Positions 8,497-12,969 of a stretch of DNA of 12,969 nt are shown in pieces. Below the pieces are notes generated by a model, which worked only from the letters and a program-made list of their open reading frames with translations, had not been told where the DNA came from and did not search any database. Both the position numbers and the translations under genes were made by a program. The stretch's first letter is position 1. The number at the start of each line of letters is the position of its first letter. Location of the stretch: NCBI GenBank assembly GCA_004335635.1, contig QAXH01006396.1, forward strand, positions 1-12,969, read 5' to 3'. The stretch is from Chloromonas sp. AAM2 (Eukaryota > Chlorophyta > Chlorophyceae > Chlamydomonadales > Chlamydomonadaceae).

Positions 8497-8532
8497 TAGA
8501 CTACCACTGCGTGTCGAGCATGCACACAGCCT

Positions 8533-8550
8533 GTTCAACGGCTGTTGAAC
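8533..8550 (+). repeat. Perfect inverted repeat GTTCAAC-GGCT-GTTGAAC
   Basis: A seven-base perfect stem with a four-base loop between the two direct repeat copies. Too short to call a terminator or mobile-element end. Confidence 0.6.
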
Positions 8551-8557
8551 TCTCAAA

Positions 8558-8686
8558 ACCTGGAACGCTGCTGCCTACCTTCTGTCTTCCTGCGTATCCG
8601 ACACAGCAAAACCCTAGACGACTGTTCAACCTGCCCAGGCAAGCCAGCACTCATGGCGCCATGTGTTAACAGATCCGTCCGCCTAG
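8558..8686 (+). repeat. Diverged direct repeat, copy 2
   Basis: Second copy, starting about 203 bases after the first, with the same ordered blocks and several small indels. The degree of divergence suggests an old duplication. Confidence 0.75.
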
Positions 8687-9037
8687 CCTAACAGCCATAC
8701 TAAGCAGCAAGGCCTGGCCTGGACTGCAAATACTCGGTTGCTCAAACCCTGGCTGTTGTTCCACTGCCAGACAATATACAAAATGTCTGCTGCTGTTTGC
8801 CTACAGTGCGTCAAGCTGTCTAAATCAACAAACAAAGCGAGTGTTTGTTGTTCTGCGGGTTTGACTGCACAGGTTGATGAGGGGTAGCTGCCCAGCAGCA
8901 GCCCTGCTGGTGGTCTAACCTTGCAGCAAGCTGCGCACAACATGAACGTGGCAGGTACACAAGGCAGGCTGTGGGACCAGCCTTGTTTTCTGACCTCGCA
9001 GCAGAATGTGTGTGCGGTGTTGGGAGCTTGTGGCAGT

Positions 9038-10425
9038 CTACTTCTTTCCCTTGCCTTTCTTCTTGTTGCGCTTCTTTCCTGATGCCCCTGATGCAGCAGG
9101 TGCAGAGGACGGGGCAGCTGCACCGCTGTCATCTCCCTTATCATCGTCATTGTCATCCTCGCCTTCTTGCGTGATTGGATCAGGGCCTGCAGCCGCTGCT
9201 GGTGCTGTAGCCGCTGCGGGAGCCGGTGCTGAAGCCGCTGCTGGTGCTGGAACAGCAGGTGAAGCAGGGGCAGGTGAGGCAGGGGCTGCTTTAGCAGCTG
9301 TCGACTGTGGGGATGATGCCGCTGGTGCTGGTTCCGCAGGGGCGGTTGGAATTGGCCCAGCGGCTGCTTCTGTCGCAGCAGCTGCAGGGGTGGGTGCTGG
9401 GGTGTTTGGTGCGCGCGGTGATGCTGGGGCAGCTACAGCTACGGCTGCAGCTGGTGGTGCTGGTGTAGGGTGTGCTACTGATGCTGACGCCTCTTGGAAA
9501 GGAGAAGTTTGCGCCGGTGCTCGAGGTGGTGCAGCAGCAGGAGCAACGGTTTCGGTTGGCACTGCTGTGGAAGTGGTGGCGGTGGCAGGTGATGCTGCGG
9601 TTGGAGTGGGGGCAGCTGGTTCTGGTGATGTGAGTGTGCTTTTGGCTGAAGCAGGAGAGGAGGGCGCAGCTGGGCTCTGGGTAGCTGGAGTGTGTGGTGC
9701 AGGGGGTGAGGGAGGGCTGAGGGCTCTTTCCTTCACGTCCTGCAGCGGGTTGATGACTTGCGCTGTAGGTGGTGCTACCGCCTGTTGCTGCTGCCCTGCC
9801 GCTGAGAGAAGTGGCTGTCGGATTGGCTGCTCCTGCCGTTCTGCCTTACGATACTGGGGGCAGCAGATTGCTGCGCAGCAAGACACATTCGGCGATACGT
9901 CAGAATCAAAATTGCTGTCAAAAAACCTATCAAATGCATCGGGTGTAGTCGGAAAGATAAAATTGCATTGACTTGCCAAGTATGTTGCCCATGCCGTTGC
10001 GTGCAGGGGCAGTGCTCGACAATGAAAGTGCTCGGTAGCAGGGTTGATCTCCGTCGCCAGAGGTCCGAGATAAGCCGCAAAATTGCTGTGCTTGATCAAG
10101 TTGTGCTAGTAGCCCTTTTAATCCTGCCAATTGTCCAGCATCGCCCAGGTCTGCTGCGCTGGCGTTGTGGGCAAGACTATCGGGTTTGTCAGTTGACCGT
10201 TGGTCAGATCACCACATCGCACAAGAAAGTCAGGCCAGCTACCCTGACTATCCAAGAGATGATAAGGCTACAGTGCAAGGCGCTATGATCGATCTACAAA
10301 TCCATGTGTGAGGCATGTCAGGTGGGAGGGTGGGTGCAGGCGGCAGTGAGTACCATGGCATAAAGGCTATTGCATCGCATGGGGATCACCAGCATGGAAC
10401 TGATATCTTCAGTCATGAACGCCAT
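9038..10425 (-). CDS. Ala/Pro-rich protein of unknown family with Lys-rich C-terminus; 5' model uncertain, possibly frameshifted
   Basis: I do not recognise the family. The open frame from 10099 down to the TAG at 9040-9038 has no ATG, so an upstream start is needed. A start at 10425 (MAFMTEDISSMLVIPM), donor GTACTC at 10353 and acceptor CACTGTAG ending at 10268 give a short intron and stay in frame. N-terminal sequence includes GSWPDFLVRCGDLTNG and VLPTTPAQQTWAML. Two in-frame stops follow (TAA 10120-10118, TAG 10108-10106), but another frame there reads QLAGLKGLLAQLDQAQQ, as if two one-base shifts cancel. Then come NFAAYLGPLATEINPATEHF, FPTTPDAFDRFF, about 200 residues rich in Ala, Pro, Ser and Thr, an acidic patch EGEDDNDDDKGDD and the end KKRNKKKGKGKK. 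The acidic patch and basic tail make a real gene likely. It could be a pseudogene, or the stops could be sequencing errors. Confidence 0.5.
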
Positions 10426-10933
10426 GCGCCACCATCAGCACACTTCATCAGGATTTGTTTCCATCAACAACTCAGCCACCATACGCCTGATGTTGCTGCT
10501 GCTGTCACGTGCTCATCATGGCAAAGCCCTTGTAACCAGTAGCCACCATGTGCCCTTTGACAGTCTGTGCACATTCCACGGTGCATACGCCATCACGTGT
10601 CCTGCTGTAAACAGTTTTTGAAGTCATACTTCTTTGGCTATTCTGGCTTGTGCCAAGTGCACCAGCTCATGGTTACCCGTGTCCACGTGATACCTCTTCT
10701 CGTGGTACCCTTTCACGTGATATTTTGTTTCATGCACAGCTGTAACGTCATCTTGCCATGCCTTGGCCCTGCGTTACCGATATGCTCGGGCCATCTTGTG
10801 GTCAGCTCTCAACCTGCCAACCCTGATGCCAGGGATTTGCACCGCTCCTGCCTGCCCATGTGTCAACCCTTCCTATGGTACGCCTTCATGTGACACCATC
10901 TCATGCGACACCCCTTGACGTGATGCTCACGTG
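10426..10933. promoter_or_regulatory. Divergent intergenic region, candidate bidirectional promoter rich in CACGTG
   Basis: It lies between the proposed - strand start (10425) and the proposed TFB4 start (10934). Palindromes CACGTG occur at 10506, 10594, 10684, 10714 and 10928, with a sixth at 10943 just inside TFB4 exon 1. Near-copies such as GACGTGATG (about 10916) and TCATGTGACACC (about 10887) add to the pattern. CACGTG is the core of bHLH/bZIP G-box sites in plants and algae. I see no convincing TATA box. Confidence 0.45.
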
Positions 10934-10934
10934 A
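10923..10934 (+). promoter_or_regulatory. Minimal uORF overlapping the proposed TFB4 start (TGATG)
   Basis: ATG CTC ACG TGA at 10923-10934 ends with a TGA whose last A is the first base of the ATG at 10934-10936. Whether it matters depends on the mRNA 5' end, which cannot be read from sequence. Confidence 0.35.
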
Positions 10935-11101
10935 TGCTTTGCCACGTGGCAGCAGGCGGAGTGCTGCATGGAGGCGATCTGCTGATTCTGCTCTTAGATG
11001 TGCCCCTGCTGCTCGGCAGCCCGGCGGCCAATGGTGCGCCGGTGGCCCAAGGAAGGCTGGCAGCTGCCGGGCAGCTACAGACCAGCAGCCTGCTTGAGCA
11101 G
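10934..11101 (+). CDS. TFB4: TFB4 exon 1
   Basis: ATG at 10934 begins MLCHVAAGGVLHGGDLLILL; donor gtgggg starts at 11102, phase 0. The DLLILLLD strand is the family's N-terminal signature. An alternative 5' end is an acceptor at cagcag (about 10954) fed by an upstream exon. Confidence 0.75.
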
Positions 11102-12969
11102 GTGGGGTTGGTCACGTCAACTGCACGCACTTGTCAGCCGTACGTGTCTTTACGTCTAGGACACGGCATTTGGCCTCCTGCAGCCGATGGAGAAGTTTGT
11201 GTGGCCGCCTGTCACAACACAACACATCATCACAACACAAGCCAGTGTCCCTGCCACGTGCATTGGTCTGACTTTGCGCAATGTGGTCAGTGCATGCCAT
11301 GGACGATGCCATCTTCTTCGTGTTCATTTCTCCATGCCGTCGTTGCTCACAAGGCTATGGTTGAGCTTTGGACTCGAAGGGCTCTCAGCTTTGGTTTCCG
11401 TAGAGCCAGAGTCGTTTTCCATTCATTCGCACTGCAGGTGCTGTACTTTGTTGCCGTGTACTTGATGATCAGTGACAACAACCTACTGGCTGTGTACGGC
11501 CTCATGGAGCACGCATGGTAAGTTGTACTATGGAACATGCAGGCAGGCACAACTCCAACGGTGTTGAACTAGCGGTGTCAGCAGGCGCTCGTCACAGCCC
11601 ATGAACAGGAGGCTGCAGTCAAAAGCTGCAGGCCGTAGATGTAAGCCATAGCTGTTCCAGTTATGCCGTATAACATGCCTCATGCTGTTCGTTGCATGCT
11701 TCTGTGGTGTGTGTTTGCATGCTGCTAGAACATCATGTATATTTGTAGCTGCTCTGCAGTGGGAGAGATTTATCACCAAAATTAGATGAGGCTACGTAAG
11801 TAAAAACAATACAATACATTAAACCAATTCTAATATTATAGTAACACTTCTATATATATGCTGTTGTGCAGTGAGACCCTGCATGTGTCGGTGGGCGGAG
11901 GCACGCCCGAGTGGCCGGGCGCCTCTTCCAACCCCACACGCACACTGCACACGTGCCTACTGGACATGATCAACAGACACCCACAACCGAGAAACGGCCA
12001 TGCTTCAGGTGGCACACGTGGAATACCTGAAAAGATCTGGAAAGCATGTCATCCTGTTGTGCACGGGTCAGCTGATACAGACTAGGACGTACAGACACGC
12101 TAGAGCTACAAAGCGTACAACAGCTGGCGGCTGCCACAGTGCAATTGAAGACACCTTCTGTATCATCATCGAAGACACCTGCATCATCATCATTACATGG
12201 CTTTTCATGTTTCAACCCAAGGTATTGCAGCTAGACACAACATCTCTCCAAGACTTACGCGCCTGACAATCGTTAAGCCAACAAAGCTCACTGGCAGTAG
12301 GCAGTTGAGTTTCTGTATGTCAGGTCGTAGCAGGCAGTGCTTGCTAAGGATGAGTAAAACGGTTAATTACACAGCATGGACAGAGTCGCCAGCAAGAGAC
12401 AAGAGCTGAAGCCAGATGGTCAAATACAACAGCTACACCCAGTCATTTCACTCGCACATGCTTAGAGAGACTCAAACTTGATCCACAAGCTGCAACAATC
12501 AGGATCTTCCTCAAGATACGCTGATTCTGCTATGCCCTGCAATGCTGTGTGCAGGCGCCAGCAGAGACCCAGCTGCAAGCCCTTCCCGCTCCCTCGCCCT
12601 GAGTGCTGGCCTCTCCCGTGCGCTGTGTCTTGTGCACCGCTTACAAGGCGGGACGGCGGGGACGGCGGCGGAAGGCGCAGCAGGCGGGGCAAGCGGGGCC
12701 GCAGCGGCCGGCCGCACACGCCCCCGCATCTTGTGCATCCTCTCTGCCCCTGACTCCCGCCAGCAATACATCCCCACCATGAACGCTATCTTCTCAGCCC
12801 AACGGGCCGATGTAGCTATCGACACCCTCATGCTTGGTTCGACCAATTCCGTCTATCTACAGCAGGCTGCGCATTTGACCGGGGGCTTGTACATGCAAGT
12901 GCAAGCGAGCGCCCCCGCCCACACACCCACACACAACGGTAGCGGTCCTGCTCCCGCCACTACCCCACG
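10934..12969 (+). CDS. TFB4: TFB4 / GTF2H3 (p34), TFIIH core subunit, 3' partial
   Basis: Exons: 10934-11101, 11438-11517, 11872-12008 and 12555-12969 (runs off the window). All introns are GT-AG with consistent phases (0, 2, 1). Coded landmarks in order: GDLLILLLDVPLLLG (first strand of the vWA-like fold), VLYFVAVYLMISDNNLLAVY, LALSAGLSRALCLVHRL, RPRILCILSAPDSRQQYIPT, MNAIFSAQRADVAIDTLML and NSVYLQQAAHLTGGLYMQV. These match the Tfb4/p34 family in order and spacing. Family knowledge: Tfb4 pairs with Ssl1/p44 in the TFIIH core, acting in transcription initiation and nucleotide excision repair in the nucleus. A Gly/Ala-rich insert sits before RPRIL and a Pro/Ala/Thr stretch follows the GGLYMQV motif. 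The C-terminal zinc finger is beyond the right edge. The start at 10934 is the first in-frame ATG; an upstream coding exon cannot be excluded. Confidence 0.88.
11102..11437 (+). other. TFB4 intron 1: 336 bases, multiple of three and stop-free
   Basis: Bounded by CAG/gtgggg and ctgcag/GTG, with homologous strands on both sides. The frame stays open right through, so a simple ORF reading gives 196 codons. The inserted residues (His/Cys-rich, with THHHNTSQCPC) match nothing in the Tfb4 family. Confidence 0.75.
11438..11517 (+). CDS. TFB4: TFB4 exon 2
   Basis: Acceptor actgcag ends at 11437; donor gtaagt starts at 11518. It codes FVAVYLMISDNNLLAVYGL, aligning with the family's LFMNRSNKLAVI-type helix and strand. 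It ends phase 2. Confidence 0.9.
11518..11871 (+). other. TFB4 intron 2, 354 bases
   Basis: Strong donor gtaagt. An AT-rich segment (11780-11860) lies before the acceptor gttgtgcag. No exon or RNA gene was seen. Confidence 0.7.
11872..12008 (+). CDS. TFB4: TFB4 exon 3
   Basis: The first base completes TGT (Cys) with exon 2. It codes ETLHVSVGGGTPEWPG and TRTLHTCLLDMINRH, in place of the variable loop and following helix of the family. Donor gtggca at 12009 is weak, but its phase fits exon 4. Other donors nearby cannot be excluded. Confidence 0.7.
12009..12554 (+). other. TFB4 intron 3, 546 bases
   Basis: Contains a 24-base tandem pair starting GAAGACACCT (12147 and 12171), each followed by ATCATCATC-type repeats. 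No coding segment was recognised. Confidence 0.6.
12147..12195 (+). repeat. 24-base tandem repeat pair with (ATC)n
   Basis: GAAGACACCT followed by TATCATCATC, then again GAAGACACCT followed by GCATCATCATCATT. Intronic. Confidence 0.75.
12555..12969 (+). CDS. TFB4: TFB4 exon 4 (cut by window edge)
   Basis: Acceptor tgtgtgcag ends at 12554; two bases complete the split codon. It holds LSRALCLVHRL, a Gly/Ala insert of about 25 residues, RILCILSAPDSRQQYIP, MNAIFSAQRADVAIDTLML and LQQAAHLTGGLYMQV. This is the most diagnostic part of the gene. Confidence 0.93.

Larger units (their letters stand above)
7047..9037. other. Convergent intergenic region, no supported gene
   Basis: About 2 kb between the CFAP69 stop and the stop of the - strand Ala/Pro-rich gene. 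It contains ORFs up to 133 codons, but none has a family signature, a consistent splice pattern or biased composition that persuades me. Visible content: a candidate poly(A) signal, a twice-repeated 14-mer with CACGTG, a small hairpin and a pair of longer diverged direct repeats. Confidence 0.55.

Noticed and set aside
8155..8556. 133-codon - strand ORF in the intergenic region
   Set aside because: Cys-rich and irregular, with no motif, overlapping the direct repeats. Looks like chance.
10435..10437. In-frame TGA followed by TGG TGG upstream of the ATG at 10425, considered as a selenocysteine codon
   Set aside because: No selenoprotein similarity and no recognisable SECIS element. It lies upstream of the more sensible start.
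10435..10880. Possible upstream exons of the - strand gene (fragments such as YHVKGYHEKRYHV, MVAELLMETNPDEV)
   Set aside because: Part of this reading simply reflects the CACGTG repeats. Several stops interrupt it, and promoter DNA for two divergent genes is the simpler explanation. A remnant pseudogene cannot be fully excluded.
10931..11521. 196-codon single ORF as TFB4 exon 1
   Set aside because: It includes 112 residues unrelated to Tfb4 between two homologous strands, flanked by good GT-AG sites. Treated as an intron, with its open frame noted as a finding.
1..12969. tRNA, rRNA, CRISPR, transposase or reverse transcriptase genes
   Set aside because: None seen by eye on either strand. 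Short diverged non-coding RNAs could be missed without a covariance-model search.

Overview
The window looks like nuclear DNA from a flagellated green alga, probably a chlorophycean of the Chlamydomonas/Volvox/Haematococcus kind. The reasons are many short exons split by GT-AG introns of roughly 150 to 630 bases, moderately high GC, Ala/Gly/Pro-rich low-complexity inserts, abundant minisatellites inside introns, and a ciliary axoneme gene. The taxonomic call is inference; nothing here fixes the genus.

Layout. (1) Bases 283-7046, + strand: the 3' two thirds of CFAP69/FAP69, an armadillo-type ciliary (central apparatus) protein. I assembled 15 phase-compatible exons (655 codons plus stop) that run collinear with the animal protein as I remember it. 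The N-terminal exons lie left of the window. (2) Bases 7047-9037: about 2 kb between two convergent genes. It holds the CFAP69 3' UTR, a diverged pair of direct repeats of about 135 bp, and no supported gene. (3) Bases 9038-10425, - strand: an Ala/Pro-rich protein of unknown family with an acidic patch and a Lys-rich C-terminus. Its N-terminal half needs a short intron and carries two in-frame stops, apparently inside a pair of compensating one-base frameshifts. (4) Bases 10426-10933: a short divergent intergenic region that, with the start of the next exon, carries six CACGTG palindromes. (5) Bases 10934-12969, + strand: the 5' part of TFB4/GTF2H3 (p34, a core TFIIH subunit) in four exons, running off the right edge before its zinc-finger end.

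The genes are not obviously related in function: CFAP69 acts in the cilium, while TFB4 acts in transcription initiation and nucleotide excision repair. The - strand gene and TFB4 are head to head and may share a bidirectional promoter.

The most unusual non-coding features are a six-run (TAGGG) array just behind a CFAP69 5' splice site, an octamer array abutting a 3' splice site, a several-fold excess of CACGTG (20 copies counted by eye), and a TFB4 intron that is a multiple of three and free of stops. I did not find a clearly new multi-gene system.
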